Shown: positions 18,130-26,881, counted from the stretch's first letter. The stretch: 64,000 bases of DNA from CAZZKJ01 sp964654695 (GCA_964654695.1 CAZZKJ010000003.1:59546-123545), one strand, 5' to 3'. Program-made: numbers and translations. Notes: generated by a model from the sequence alone, not told the origin.

Positions 18130-19161
18130 ATGAGGAAAAAAGCCAGAGGCATAGGGCTGCTGTCGGGAGGACTCGATTCCGCACTGGCCGTTAGAATAAT
18201 CCAGGAAGCGGGAGCCGAAGTAGAGTGTTTGCATTTTTTTACAGGTTTCTGCGTGACCGGGCATCACAGCCGTGTTGGCAGAACCGACAAGCCGATCTCC
18301 AATAAGGCCCTCCAAACCGCCGCGGATCTCGGCGTATCGATCGAGCTTATGGACATTTCAGATGAGTACCTGGATATAGTCCTTCACCCCCGCTACGGGT
18401 ACGGAGCGAACATGAATCCGTGCATCGATTGCAGGATATTCATGCTGCGCAAAGCCGGCGAGTACATGTCTCAAGTCGGCGCTGATTTTGTCTTCACCGG
18501 CGAAGTCCTGGGCCAAAGACCCATGTCCCAGATGAGGCGCACGATGGATCTTATAGAAAAGAATTCAGGTCTCCAGGGTCTCCTGGTGAGGCCTCTTTGC
18601 GCAAAGCTGCTGCCGGCGACAATTCCCGAGGAATCTGGAATTATCGAGAGGGAAAAGCTCCTTGCTGTTGAAGGCCGCTCAAGAAAAATACAGATTGAAT
18701 TGGCCAAGAAACATGGTTTGACTTCCTACTCTCAACCCGCCGGAGGGTGTTGTTTTCTCACGGATGAGGCATATTCGCGGAAGCTGAAAGATCTGCTCGT
18801 TGTGAGAAAAAAAAACGATCTGAGCCTGGATGATATTTATCTTCTGGGAGTAGGCAGGCATTTTCGTTTGAGCGGAGATTTGAAAGTAATAATTGGAAGG
18901 GATGAAACCGAGAATAACTTTCTCGCACGCTATGCCGATAAACTCTGGACCGCACAGGCGCTGCATGCACCCGGTCCGGTCGGTTTGATATGCGGAAAGT
19001 TGGATATCTATTCGAGCCGCGATATAGCCTCAATGGTCGCCCGCTACAGCGACGCAAAGAATGAAAAAATAGTAGAAGTACTGTTGTCCCTGGGAAAAGA
19101 AAGCAAAGTATTAAAAGTACAACCCGCTGGGGATCTGTTGTTAGAAAAGCACCGCATATGA
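18130..19161 (+). CDS. ThiI-like tRNA thiolation PP-loop protein with C-terminal NFACT-R-like domain
   Basis: A 343-residue PP-loop ATP pyrophosphatase. The nucleotide loop SGGLDS lies at residues 12-17. Conserved cysteines are in NPCIDC (98 and 101) and PAGGCC (207 and 208), as expected for enzymes that move sulfur onto tRNA uridines (ThiI/MnmA-related). The C-terminal part (about residues 220-290), with GRHFRLSGDLKVIIGRDETEN, resembles the NFACT-R RNA-binding domain found fused to predicted tRNA thiolases. The exact modified base is not known. It probably adenylates a uridine and uses the cysteine pairs for sulfur transfer. It has its own promoter, and cutA follows closely. Confidence 0.78.
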   Translation: MRKKARGIGLLSGGLDSALAVRIIQEAGAEVECLHFFTGFCVTGHHSRVGRTDKPISNKALQTAADLGVSIELMDISDEYLDIVLHPRYGYGANMNPCIDCRIFMLRKAGEYMSQVGADFVFTGEVLGQRPMSQMRRTMDLIEKNSGLQGLLVRPLCAKLLPATIPEESGIIEREKLLAVEGRSRKIQIELAKKHGLTSYSQPAGGCCFLTDEAYSRKLKDLLVVRKKNDLSLDDIYLLGVGRHFRLSGDLKVIIGRDETENNFLARYADKLWTAQALHAPGPVGLICGKLDIYSSRDIASMVARYSDAKNEKIVEVLLSLGKESKVLKVQPAGDLLLEKHRI

Positions 19162-19218
19162 AAGTGTCGAGAAGGATTTTAGAAAGTGATCCCCTCTGCA
19201 CTCACAAAAGGAAAATTT

Positions 19219-19545
19219 ATGAATGAGCGAAATTATTTTGTCGTGCTGGTAACTGCGCCGTCAATGAGCGAAGCCCAACGAATTGCCGATAGAATCGTTG
19301 AAAAAAAGCTTGCCGCCTGCGTTAATATAATTGACGGTTGCAAGAGTGTTTTTTTCTGGGAAGGCCGGATTCAAAAAGAAAGCGAAGTTCTCCTGATAAT
19401 CAAAACCAGCGAGAAATTATTCAAAAGTCTCGAGGAAAACATAACTTCTCTGCACAGCTATGATGTCCCGGAAATAATCGCACTGAGCTCCGCCGGAATC
19501 TCGGATGCATACAGGCTCTACCTGGATGCCGCGCTCAAGCCCTGA
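19219..19545 (+). CDS. cutA: CutA family divalent-cation tolerance protein
   Basis: A 108-residue CutA1-like protein, which forms very stable trimers and has been linked to copper or other divalent metal tolerance. The core reads VTAPSMSEAQRIADRIVEKKLAACVNI, followed by the FFWEGRIQKESEVLLIIKT segment and the YDVPEIIAL motif, all at their usual spacing. I set the start at 19219 because AAAGGA lies 7 bp upstream. An in-frame start at 19186 would add 11 residues without a ribosome site. The gene follows the tRNA thiolation gene by 57 bp and may share its transcript. Confidence 0.93.
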   Translation: MNERNYFVVLVTAPSMSEAQRIADRIVEKKLAACVNIIDGCKSVFFWEGRIQKESEVLLIIKTSEKLFKSLEENITSLHSYDVPEIIALSSAGISDAYRLYLDAALKP

Positions 19546-19642
19546 TATGCTCCATTTTCATGGCGTCCCTCCCCTCCAGGGCGTTTTTATGGTTCAAAAC
19601 TTGCTTTTCCCGGTTGGGACTCCAAGAAAGGATACGCAGATC

Positions 19643-20263
19643 ATGAAGCTTATTCGTGTAACCATATTATTGTTAATGGCGTTACCGTATTACGCTAATG
19701 CCGTTCCCGGAATGTCGATCGGTGCAAAAATAGGAAAGGCAAGCTATTCAGGAGATATTCTGCCCAACAGCGGCGATGTCGGCAGCAGTGTGTTCTACGG
19801 TTTTATTCTGGATATAACCGCAGTGCCGGCCCTGGATTTTGAAGTACAGGCCAATTATTTCGCCAAGGATTTCAGGTACAAATACGATTTGGCCGGCGTT
19901 CCGCAGTCGGTGGATTTTGAATTCAGAGATGTCAATGTTATATTACTTGCCAAGAAAAACATTTTCAGCACTCCCGGCGGTCCCATTTCATTTTTCGTCG
20001 GAGGAGGCGTTGGACTGCACCTGCTCAATACGGAACTCGCCCAGTCGGCGGTCGGCGGGTCATTTAATCCGGCTGCGGCGGATAATCCGTTCTCTCTCTT
20101 TGCTAATAATTCAAAAACGGCCGGTCATGGAGCCGCCGGAATAAAGCTGACCTTTCCGGCATCGCCTCTTTCTTTATACGGGCAGGGCAGGTACGGCCGT
20201 ATCTTCGCCGGAGATGGGGTTTCAATCTACAGTGTAGAAGCCGGTCTTTTGCTTGGATTCTAA
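19643..20263 (+). CDS. Probable outer-membrane beta-barrel protein
   Basis: A 206-residue exported protein with a clear signal peptide (MKLIRVTILLLMALPYYANA). The mature part is rich in alternating hydrophobic strands with Gly and aromatic residues (MSIGAKIGKASYSGD, ISFFVGGGVGLHL, SLYGQGRYGRIF) and ends in a terminal GLLLGF with final aromatic Phe. This pattern is typical of small outer-membrane barrels of the OmpW/OMP_b-brl type. I do not recognise a specific family. The start at 19643 is chosen from the signal peptide. AAAGGA lies about 11 bp upstream, a rather long spacing. It has no partner that reveals its function. Confidence 0.65.
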   Translation: MKLIRVTILLLMALPYYANAVPGMSIGAKIGKASYSGDILPNSGDVGSSVFYGFILDITAVPALDFEVQANYFAKDFRYKYDLAGVPQSVDFEFRDVNVILLAKKNIFSTPGGPISFFVGGGVGLHLLNTELAQSAVGGSFNPAAADNPFSLFANNSKTAGHGAAGIKLTFPASPLSLYGQGRYGRIFAGDGVSIYSVEAGLLLGF

Positions 20264-20304
20264 AGCTGCCGCAATAATGCCTTATAACTGGTAAGTTGGT
20301 TTGA

Positions 20305-20356
20305 AGCCGGTGAAGACTAGTTTTTCGCCGGCTTTCGCCATATGGCGGGTTTTTAC
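20305..20356 (+). terminator. Hairpin pair, likely terminator after the barrel-protein gene
   Basis: The first stem has 11 bp: AAGCCGGTGAA (20305-20315) pairs with TTCGCCGGCTT with one G-T pair. It is followed immediately by a short CGCC-ATAT-GGCG hairpin and a run of five T. It lies 40 bp after the stop of the preceding gene, in the right place to end that transcript. Confidence 0.5.
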
Positions 20357-20460
20357 TGATTCGTGCCCGCTGAGGTGGAGCAAACCTGTTTTATTTTCGC
20401 TCAAGGCTCTTAGCCAACGGCCGATAATTAAAGCGGGAGAAATTGAAAGAGATCGATGCC

Positions 20461-21960
20461 ATGAGAAAACCACGAGTCCTTATAATCGATGATTCAAAAC
20501 TAGTGAGGAAATGGTGTTCGGCCGCTCTCATTAAGTATGGAATAGTTGTTGAAACCTGCATCAACGGAAAAGAAGGTCTGAAAAAAGTTTTGGATTTCCA
20601 TCCAGATGTAGTGCTGACAGATCTGGAAATGCCGGTTATGGACGGTATGGCCGTTATTAGCGCTTTAAAGCAAGACGAGGAAACCAGCCATATACCAATA
20701 ATAGCTTTTACCGCCAGCAATGATTTGAAATCCAAAATCAAGGTTCTGGAAGCCGGAGCGAATGACTTTCTCAGCAAGGAAACCGATCAGGCTGAACTCG
20801 TTGCCCGCGTGAAAAGCCAGTTCCGTATAAAGCTTCTTGAAGACGGGCTCATTCATGAACGCAATAAATTCTTTAATATTTTAAATGATCTAAGTGAAGC
20901 CATAGTCATTCTCGATTACGGCGGCAGGATAATATTTCTGAATAATTCCACGCGGTCCATGCTCGGCGCTCCGAATTTAAAAACTGAAGAAGGCGATCTT
21001 GATAGTCTCCTGGTGAACGTCGAAAGAAAAGAAGAACTGCTCCGAGCGCTGAAAGCGGGGAAATTGGAAAATTTCGAAATGAGCGCGGTAAAGGATGAAG
21101 TTCGGAGAGATTTTATTGTCAATGCCGGGCCGGTTTTCCTGCCGGAGCAAAAGAAACACGGCTGGGCATTAATTCTCAGGGATATCACCCAGGAAAAACA
21201 GATGGAAGCGATGAAAGCGGAGTTTTACTCCATGATCGTGCATGATTTGAGATCGCCCATTACCGTCATCAACGGGTATATCAAGCTCATTCTTTCCGGA
21301 AAAACCGGCGTTTTGACTGGCACCCAGCGCGAGTTTCTGACGGGCGCGCGGGAAAGAGCAAATGCGATGCTCAAACTGGTGGATGAATTCCTGACAGTTT
21401 CCAAATTCGATGCCAGTTTTGTAAATCTCGATATTCGGGAAACCGATTTGGTCGAAGTTGTAAAAAAGAGCGTCGATGATATGAATTTTATCGCCGGTGA
21501 TAAGCAGGTAAAGATAAGTTTTGAGCAGATCGGGGAGGTTCCCCTGATATCCGCCGATCCCGATAAACTGGGTAAAGTATTCGGGAATCTTATAGATAAT
21601 GCCGTCAAGTACACGATGGGGGGAGGAGCCGTAAAAGTGAGAGTCTCAGCCGGCAAAGAAAAGGCCAGGGTGGCTGTGGAGGACTCCGGCATCGGGATCG
21701 ATGCCGGGGAGATCGCGCATGTTTTTGATCGCTATCGCAGAATGTCCACTGCCAAAAAACGAAAGATTAAAGGAACCGGGTTGGGACTGGCAATTGTAAA
21801 GGAGATCATTGAAGCGCATTCCGGCAAAGTCTGGGTGGAAAGCCGAGCCGGCAAAGGCAGCACATTTTTTGTAGAAATCCCGCTGAACAAAACCAATTCC
21901 GAAATCCAGAATCTAAAGGATCCCGGATCCAGAAAAAGATTTTTGCAGAAAGTGGATTAA
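20461..21960 (+). CDS. Response-regulator/PAS/histidine kinase hybrid (soluble)
   Basis: A cytoplasmic hybrid kinase of about 499 aa with no membrane segment. It begins with a receiver domain with phospho-acceptor Asp in VVLTDLEMP (about residue 54). A PAS domain follows (about residues 130-245), then a HisKA domain with phospho-His in MIVHDLRSP (about residue 261). The HATPase domain has an N-box (FGNLIDNAVKYT) and G-boxes (EDSGIGI, GTGLGLAIVKE). Receiver-first kinases like this typically take a signal from another kinase and pass it on. No cognate partner is adjacent. A TTG at 20443 is an alternative start, but I prefer the ATG at 20461 after GAGAT. The 3' end overlaps the opposing FlgM-like gene by 48 bp. 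Confidence 0.92.
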   Translation: MRKPRVLIIDDSKLVRKWCSAALIKYGIVVETCINGKEGLKKVLDFHPDVVLTDLEMPVMDGMAVISALKQDEETSHIPIIAFTASNDLKSKIKVLEAGANDFLSKETDQAELVARVKSQFRIKLLEDGLIHERNKFFNILNDLSEAIVILDYGGRIIFLNNSTRSMLGAPNLKTEEGDLDSLLVNVERKEELLRALKAGKLENFEMSAVKDEVRRDFIVNAGPVFLPEQKKHGWALILRDITQEKQMEAMKAEFYSMIVHDLRSPITVINGYIKLILSGKTGVLTGTQREFLTGARERANAMLKLVDEFLTVSKFDASFVNLDIRETDLVEVVKKSVDDMNFIAGDKQVKISFEQIGEVPLISADPDKLGKVFGNLIDNAVKYTMGGGAVKVRVSAGKEKARVAVEDSGIGIDAGEIAHVFDRYRRMSTAKKRKIKGTGLGLAIVKEIIEAHSGKVWVESRAGKGSTFFVEIPLNKTNSEIQNLKDPGSRKRFLQKVD

Positions 21961-22230
21961 TTTTGTGATCAGAAGTTCGCGTGTATCGGGAATATCATAA
22001 TAACCTGACTGCAGGCGCCTTTTTACCATTATGATTTTTTCTTCTCTGGTGTCAGGGATTTTATCCAACGATTTTACAGCCTCATCCATGGTTCTCTCAA
22101 TACTATCTTGAATACCAGGGTTTTCGGAAAACCCCGTTTCAGCTGTGAGACCGGTTTTGCGGAAATCCGCCTCGATCTCTCCTGAGGCGCCGCCGGTGTT
22201 GAATCCTTTCTTATGATTCTGTTCTTCCAT
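21913..22230 (-). CDS. FlgM-like anti-sigma factor (small, low confidence)
   Basis: A 105-residue, mostly polar protein. Its C-terminal third (REEKIIMVKRRLQSGYYDIP followed by TRELLITKLIHFLQ) matches the sigma-28-binding helices of FlgM family anti-sigma factors, which typically have an R-x-EK-x3-[IL]-K pattern and a G-x-Y turn. The N-terminal part is disordered-looking, also as in FlgM. No flagellar gene lies in the window, so the assignment rests on the sequence pattern only. The gene runs convergently into the histidine kinase with 48 bp overlap. The start at 22230 has only a weak AGGG site; a longer form from 22275 is possible. Confidence 0.5.
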   Translation of the reverse strand: MEEQNHKKGFNTGGASGEIEADFRKTGLTAETGFSENPGIQDSIERTMDEAVKSLDKIPDTREEKIIMVKRRLQSGYYDIPDTRELLITKLIHFLQKSFSGSGIL

Positions 22231-22291
22231 AACCCTGATAATATCACAACAGTACCGGTTTGTGAAGGCACCCACTATATCGGCCTAAAAT

Positions 22292-22323
22292 AGGCAATTG
22301 AGGCACAAGCCCTCAATTAGCCT
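22292..22323. other. Hairpin in the gap between divergent genes
   Basis: AGGCAATTGAGG (22292-22303) pairs with CCTCAATTAGCCT (22311-22323) in a 12-bp stem with one bulged A and a 7-base loop. It lies in the 251-bp gap between the start of the FlgM-like gene and the patatin gene. A GC-rich stretch with further short inverted repeats (22358-22410) follows on the patatin side. It could be an untranslated-leader structure or an operator. I could not match it to a known riboswitch. Confidence 0.4.
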
Positions 22324-22481
22324 TTGCCATATCAAGGACAAAGAGCTTAGCATATAGGGCGGGGTTTTTTAAAGTCGGAACGCCCCGGGATTTTTAGCCC
22401 GTCAAGCCGGGTGTGAAGCATAATAGCGAGCGCAAATCTAATCGGCATGCGGAGCCGGTGCAATAAAAGGAGTAATCGATA

Positions 22482-23306
22482 GTGAGAAAGCTTCCTCTGG
22501 GCATAGCTCTCAGCGGCGGCACCGCAAAGTCGGTGACGCATGTTGGGATTTTAAAGGCTCTGATCGAGGCAGACATTAAAATAGATTATATTTCCGGAAC
22601 CAGCGGCGGCAGCATTATAGCCGCCCTCTTCGCTTCGGGAATGCCGATATCATCCATGGAGGAGTTGGCGCTAGAAATGAGCTGGAGAAAGCTCATGAGT
22701 TTGAAGATTTCAAGATTGGGATTCCTTTCGAGCAAGAAAATTGAAGAATTCATGAGGGAGCTCATCGGGAATATTAGTTTCGATGAACTTCAAATACCTT
22801 GTTATGTGGTAGCTACGGATCTGGAAAATGGGAATAAAAAGGTGTTCAGTTCCGGGAACGTAGCGCGAGCAGTACGTGCCAGCTGCAGCATTCCTCAAAT
22901 TTACCTTCCGGTCGAAATAGACGGACGCCTGTATATCGATGGAGGTTTTGCAGAGTACCTTTCCATTGAAACTCTAAAGTCTCTGGGTGATGTTTTCGCC
23001 GTAGGTGCCCATTTGGCGCCGGAGAAAAGCATTTACAGGCATCCTCGGCACATTCTTCAGCTTATCATGCAGCTTACGGGAATCATGGCCAAAAGAAATT
23101 ACACGCAATCCTTGAAAAAGGCGGATTTCCTTATCCATCCGAATCTTGAGGGATTCAGCGCATTCGATTTTGACAGCGCGGCGAGCCTGGTGGATATAGG
23201 ATACCAGGTTGCCAAGGCTTCGCTGTATGATTTGGAGCAAAAATGGGCCAGAAGAAGCGGTTTTTGGAGTCGATTTATGCGAAAGGTTTTTTCCGAGAAG
23301 CACTAA
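22482..23306 (+). CDS. Patatin-like phospholipase
   Basis: A 274-residue patatin-family lipid acyl hydrolase. The nucleophile elbow GTSGG places Ser41 as the catalytic serine, and DGG (Asp153) completes the Ser-Asp dyad. The oxyanion region reads SGGTAKSVTH, with Lys in place of the usual Arg. It is probably cytoplasmic (RssA/YchK-like) and acts on phospholipids or thioesters. The GTG start has AAGGAG 9 bp upstream. Two flavoprotein reductases resembling geranylgeranyl reductases follow, suggesting a shared role in lipid metabolism. Confidence 0.92.
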   Translation: MRKLPLGIALSGGTAKSVTHVGILKALIEADIKIDYISGTSGGSIIAALFASGMPISSMEELALEMSWRKLMSLKISRLGFLSSKKIEEFMRELIGNISFDELQIPCYVVATDLENGNKKVFSSGNVARAVRASCSIPQIYLPVEIDGRLYIDGGFAEYLSIETLKSLGDVFAVGAHLAPEKSIYRHPRHILQLIMQLTGIMAKRNYTQSLKKADFLIHPNLEGFSAFDFDSAASLVDIGYQVAKASLYDLEQKWARRSGFWSRFMRKVFSEKH

Positions 23307-23361
23307 TGCCTTTGGTTCAGTTTTTATATTCAGAATCGGGCATTGCGCGGTCTGGAGAACA

Positions 23362-24699
23362 TTGAAGAAATTGGCGAAAAACCACAGAATCGGAATAATA
23401 GGCGGAGGTCCCGCCGGAGCTTTTTGTGCGAACTTTTTGCTCTATCTATCGAGTAAAGAGAATCTGCCGATAAAAGTGACCATATACGAAGGTAAAGTCT
23501 TCGATGCTACCGGAATCAAGGGATGCAATCTCTGCGTGGGTATTCTTGCCCATTCGCTGATCATCAGGCTGTCTGCAATCGGGCTGAAGATTCCAAAGCG
23601 AATTATTCAAAGAAATATTGATGCTTACCGGCTCATTACCGAATCGGGAGAAATCACACTGGATAAGGACGAGAAAAGGAAAATATACACTGTTTACCGC
23701 GGTGGTGGGCCAAGAGGTTTCAAGTTCGTTGAATCCGTCAGTTTCGATAAATTTCTTCTGGACAGCGCCGTAGAGAGAGGAGCAAAGCTAAAAAGGCTTA
23801 CGATTAAAAAGATCATTTCTCCCCGTACGCCGGATGGACCTTACGGTCTGGAGGACGGCCAGGGAGATATCCATGAAGAAGACATAGTTGTTGGTGCGTT
23901 CGGAGTGAATTCTTCCGTCAAATCAGATTTTGAATCGGCAGGATTCGGATATATCCCCCCAAAAACCATTACGGCCTTTCAGTCCGAGTTCCACTTAGGC
24001 CAGGATTTCGTCACTAAAAAGTTTTCCAATACGATCAGGGTTTTTCTTCTTCCGAAAAGCAAACTGGACTTTGGATTAATCGTTCCTAAAAAAGCTGAAG
24101 TAACCGTGTCCCTGATTGGAAGAGATTTGAACAAAAAAGATATCGATGAATTTCTCAATCATCCCCTGGTTAGGCGCGAGTTCCCTGATAAATGGGAGCC
24201 GAGAGAAGGCTTCTGTTTCTGCATGCCGCATCTGCCGGTCGGTCCGGCAGCAAAACCCTTCGCGGATCGGCTTGTAATTATAGGCGATGCGAGTATATCC
24301 CGCTTTTACAAGAATGGAATTCAATCCTCGTATTTTACCGCCGATTTTGCCGCCAGAACCATTTTTTATCACGGCATAGATGCGGCGGCCTTTAAGAAAT
24401 ACTATTGGCACTGGAGCAGAAAGAAATACTTATTCGACAATCTATATGGAAAAACGCTGTTTTTCTCCAGCCTCTTCATCAGAAAATCCGGCCGGCTGTC
24501 GGAAATTATGCTGAACGTTGCAAGCGGCAAGTGGGCTACGCAAAATTCAAATGCGGTTCGTTTGAGAAAGGTATTTTGGAATATGTTTACAGGGAACGCT
24601 CCATACTATTATATATTTCGCGATCTGTTGAATGTGTCTTTGCAGCTTAATTTGATCAAGGCTTCGCTTCATTTCATTAATATGAGACGAGGTAAATAA
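23362..24699 (+). CDS. FAD-dependent oxidoreductase, geranylgeranyl-reductase-like (first copy)
   Basis: A flavoprotein of about 445 aa. The N-terminus has a Rossmann dinucleotide fold with IGIIGGGPAGAF for FAD binding. KGCNLCVGIL occupies the place of the cysteine motif of geranylgeranyl reductases, and a late FAD contact reads IIGDASISRFYKNGIQS, less regular than the family's GDAAG pattern. Such enzymes saturate isoprenoid double bonds in lipids, chlorophyll or quinone chains, but several related flavoproteins have other substrates. I chose the TTG at 23362 (GGAG 5 bp upstream); a second TTG at 23371 is possible. The stop overlaps the start of the next gene by one base. Confidence 0.75.
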   Translation: MKKLAKNHRIGIIGGGPAGAFCANFLLYLSSKENLPIKVTIYEGKVFDATGIKGCNLCVGILAHSLIIRLSAIGLKIPKRIIQRNIDAYRLITESGEITLDKDEKRKIYTVYRGGGPRGFKFVESVSFDKFLLDSAVERGAKLKRLTIKKIISPRTPDGPYGLEDGQGDIHEEDIVVGAFGVNSSVKSDFESAGFGYIPPKTITAFQSEFHLGQDFVTKKFSNTIRVFLLPKSKLDFGLIVPKKAEVTVSLIGRDLNKKDIDEFLNHPLVRREFPDKWEPREGFCFCMPHLPVGPAAKPFADRLVIIGDASISRFYKNGIQSSYFTADFAARTIFYHGIDAAAFKKYYWHWSRKKYLFDNLYGKTLFFSSLFIRKSGRLSEIMLNVASGKWATQNSNAVRLRKVFWNMFTGNAPYYYIFRDLLNVSLQLNLIKASLHFINMRRGK

Positions 24700-25961
24700 T
24701 GGCAAACGGTCTGGGACCGCTGGGCGACGGCAGCAAAGTTGTAATAGTAGGTGGGGGACCGGGAGGGGCCGGCTGCGCACTGACGCTCCTTCGCCACGCC
24801 AAATCAGAAGGCAAGAGCATCCACGTTACACTGCTGGAGCCAAAACATTTCGGATACCATTATAATCAATGTATGGGAGTTCTTTCTCCTCCTATTTTAA
24901 AGATCCTGGAAGAGAATTATGGCCTTGTCTATCCCAAGGAAATGATACAAAGGCATATCAGGGGATATGTTCTTGTCACCGACGGCGAGGAGATCGATCT
25001 GCCGGGCTCCATAGCCGGAGAGATATCTCACGCCGTAAGACGCGTGCAGTTTGATGATTTCCTTCTTAAACAAATAGAACGTGAAGGGGCTAGAATTATC
25101 AAAGCCAGGGCGACGGACGTGGAGTTTCATAGTGAAGACGCCATCGTTTATTCTGAAAGCGGAGCTTTTAGCGCCGATGTGATTGTCGGTGCCTGTGGGC
25201 TCGACAGGGTAATGGTGGAAGCATTCGAGAAACGCTCGGGTTATAGAAGCCCCGATTACTTGGAGACAATAGTAACTAAAATTCATCCTGAGAAAAAATA
25301 TGTCGAAGCCTTCGAGGGAAAGATTTATGCTTTTTTAATATCCGTGCCCGAAATTGAGTTTGGAGCAATAGTGCCGAAAGGCAATCATTTAACGGTTTTG
25401 ATTGCGGGAAAGAGGATCAATATAAAAGTTCTCAAACGGTTTCTTTCTTTGAAGAGAGTAAGGGAATTGCTGCCCTTCGAGTACAGTATTTACGATGCTT
25501 TCAAAGGGTCTTTCCCGATTACTACCGCTCGTAATTATTTTGATGACAGATTTGTTTTGATTGGCGATGCAGCAGGTCTGGTGAGGCCGTTCAAGGGCAA
25601 AGGAATCAATTCAGCATTTATAACCGGAACCTTGGCCGCTCAGGCGATGATCGAGCATGGGATATCGAAAAACGCATTCAAGGTATTTCACAAGAACTGC
25701 GAATTCATAACGGGAGATCTGTGGTATGGGAGATTCGTTCGTTCTTTCGTGAACTTTGCCACCAACCGGCTTTCAATCGATCCCATTGTCAAGCTTGCCC
25801 GGATGAATACTTCTTTGCAGGTTGCCCTGTTCAATGCTGTCTCCGGCAGAGCCAACTATAAAAGTATTCTGAAAGATGATATCCGGCCCCTGGATTATAT
25901 TTCTATGTTCAAAGCATACGCCGGATTCACTGTTTCCAAATTCTTCAAGTCCAGGAGCTGA
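24699..25961 (+). CDS. FAD-dependent oxidoreductase, geranylgeranyl-reductase-like (second copy)
   Basis: A 420-residue paralogue of the preceding flavoprotein, beginning at the A of the upstream TAA. It has FAD motif VVIVGGGPGGAGCA, a YNQCMGVLSPP segment matching the reductase cysteine motif, and a canonical late motif LIGDAAGLVRPFKGKGINSA. It looks more typical than copy one. Tandem paralogues of this type might act as a heterodimer or on successive double bonds; both ideas are inference. The SAM hydrolase gene starts 3 bp after its stop. Confidence 0.78.
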   Translation: MANGLGPLGDGSKVVIVGGGPGGAGCALTLLRHAKSEGKSIHVTLLEPKHFGYHYNQCMGVLSPPILKILEENYGLVYPKEMIQRHIRGYVLVTDGEEIDLPGSIAGEISHAVRRVQFDDFLLKQIEREGARIIKARATDVEFHSEDAIVYSESGAFSADVIVGACGLDRVMVEAFEKRSGYRSPDYLETIVTKIHPEKKYVEAFEGKIYAFLISVPEIEFGAIVPKGNHLTVLIAGKRINIKVLKRFLSLKRVRELLPFEYSIYDAFKGSFPITTARNYFDDRFVLIGDAAGLVRPFKGKGINSAFITGTLAAQAMIEHGISKNAFKVFHKNCEFITGDLWYGRFVRSFVNFATNRLSIDPIVKLARMNTSLQVALFNAVSGRANYKSILKDDIRPLDYISMFKAYAGFTVSKFFKSRS

Positions 25962-25964
25962 TTA

Positions 25965-26813
25965 ATGGTTCCTGATCGCGGTCAAATATCATCCAGGATT
26001 GTAGCCGTTATTACTGATTTTGGCACAGGGGATTTTTATGCCGGAACAATGAAAGCCGCCGTTCTTTCTGCCGCCCCTGAAGTTACGGTGATAGATATCT
26101 CACATGATGTTCATCCGCACGCGGTGCTCCAGGCCAGTTTTGTTCTAGCAAGGACTTTTGAATATTTTCCCAGGGGAACGGTTTTTCTGGCCGTCGTGGA
26201 TCCCGGAGTCGGAGGCAAGAGAAGAAATATGATTTTCATGTTGGAAAATAAGTTTATAACAGCACCGGATAACGGCCTGATAAGCGATCTTGCCTCCGAA
26301 AGAGATTTGGAACGGTCTTTTGAGATTTCCGAAGCCGGGCTGGGACCTTGGAAACCGTTTAAATCCGCGGGACGGACATTTCTCGGCAGAGACGTTCTGG
26401 GTCCGGCTGCGGGGGCCCTTGCCGCCGGAATCGGCTGCGAAAAAATTGGAGAAAAGGCCGAGGACTATAAAACACTAAACCTGCCTTTGGTTTCTGTCGA
26501 AAAAGAAGCTGTGGTAGGCAGGGGGAGATACATAGACCGTTTTGGAAACATCATTACCAACATAAGCGCAAAAAACATTGAACAGACATTTCCCGGCATG
26601 CCGCTTAACCGGGTCAGGGCCAGCATTATGGGGCGAACAGTAACTGGTATATCGGAATTCTATTCGGAGAACGCTCCCGGCGTACTCTCGTTAATTTTAA
26701 ACAGTTGGAACATGGTTGAGATATCTGTGAACCAGGGCAGTGCGGTAGAAGCAATGGGCCCGACCCGGGCTGAAGAAATAGAGATTGAAATCGGAATGCA
26801 GCATTCTGCTTGA
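25965..26813 (+). CDS. SAM hydroxide adenosyltransferase (DUF62, chlorinase/fluorinase family)
   Basis: A 282-residue member of the SAM-dependent chlorinase/fluorinase family, most of which hydrolyse S-adenosylmethionine to adenosine and methionine. The start of the fold reads VITDFGTGDFYAGTMKA, followed by VIDISHDV, VVDPGVGG and a C-terminal YIDRFGNIITNI with the adenine-contact loop. The family's Asp-Arg-His triad is consistent with D in TDFG, the Arg near GRDVLGP and the His in ISHDVHPH. It is not a true halogenase by context. AGGAG precedes the ATG, and it follows the flavoprotein by 3 bp, so it is in the same transcript. Confidence 0.88.
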   Translation: MVPDRGQISSRIVAVITDFGTGDFYAGTMKAAVLSAAPEVTVIDISHDVHPHAVLQASFVLARTFEYFPRGTVFLAVVDPGVGGKRRNMIFMLENKFITAPDNGLISDLASERDLERSFEISEAGLGPWKPFKSAGRTFLGRDVLGPAAGALAAGIGCEKIGEKAEDYKTLNLPLVSVEKEAVVGRGRYIDRFGNIITNISAKNIEQTFPGMPLNRVRASIMGRTVTGISEFYSENAPGVLSLILNSWNMVEISVNQGSAVEAMGPTRAEEIEIEIGMQHSA

Positions 26814-26881
26814 CCTTTTACCGGATTGGTGTTCTAATTATATACCGGAGGTTTATTAAGGACTATATTAGCAGACGTGCA

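Noticed and set aside
22290..22480. Possible c-di-GMP or other known riboswitch before the patatin gene
   Set aside because: Stems are present but the conserved cores of the common classes were not found, so I report only a hairpin.
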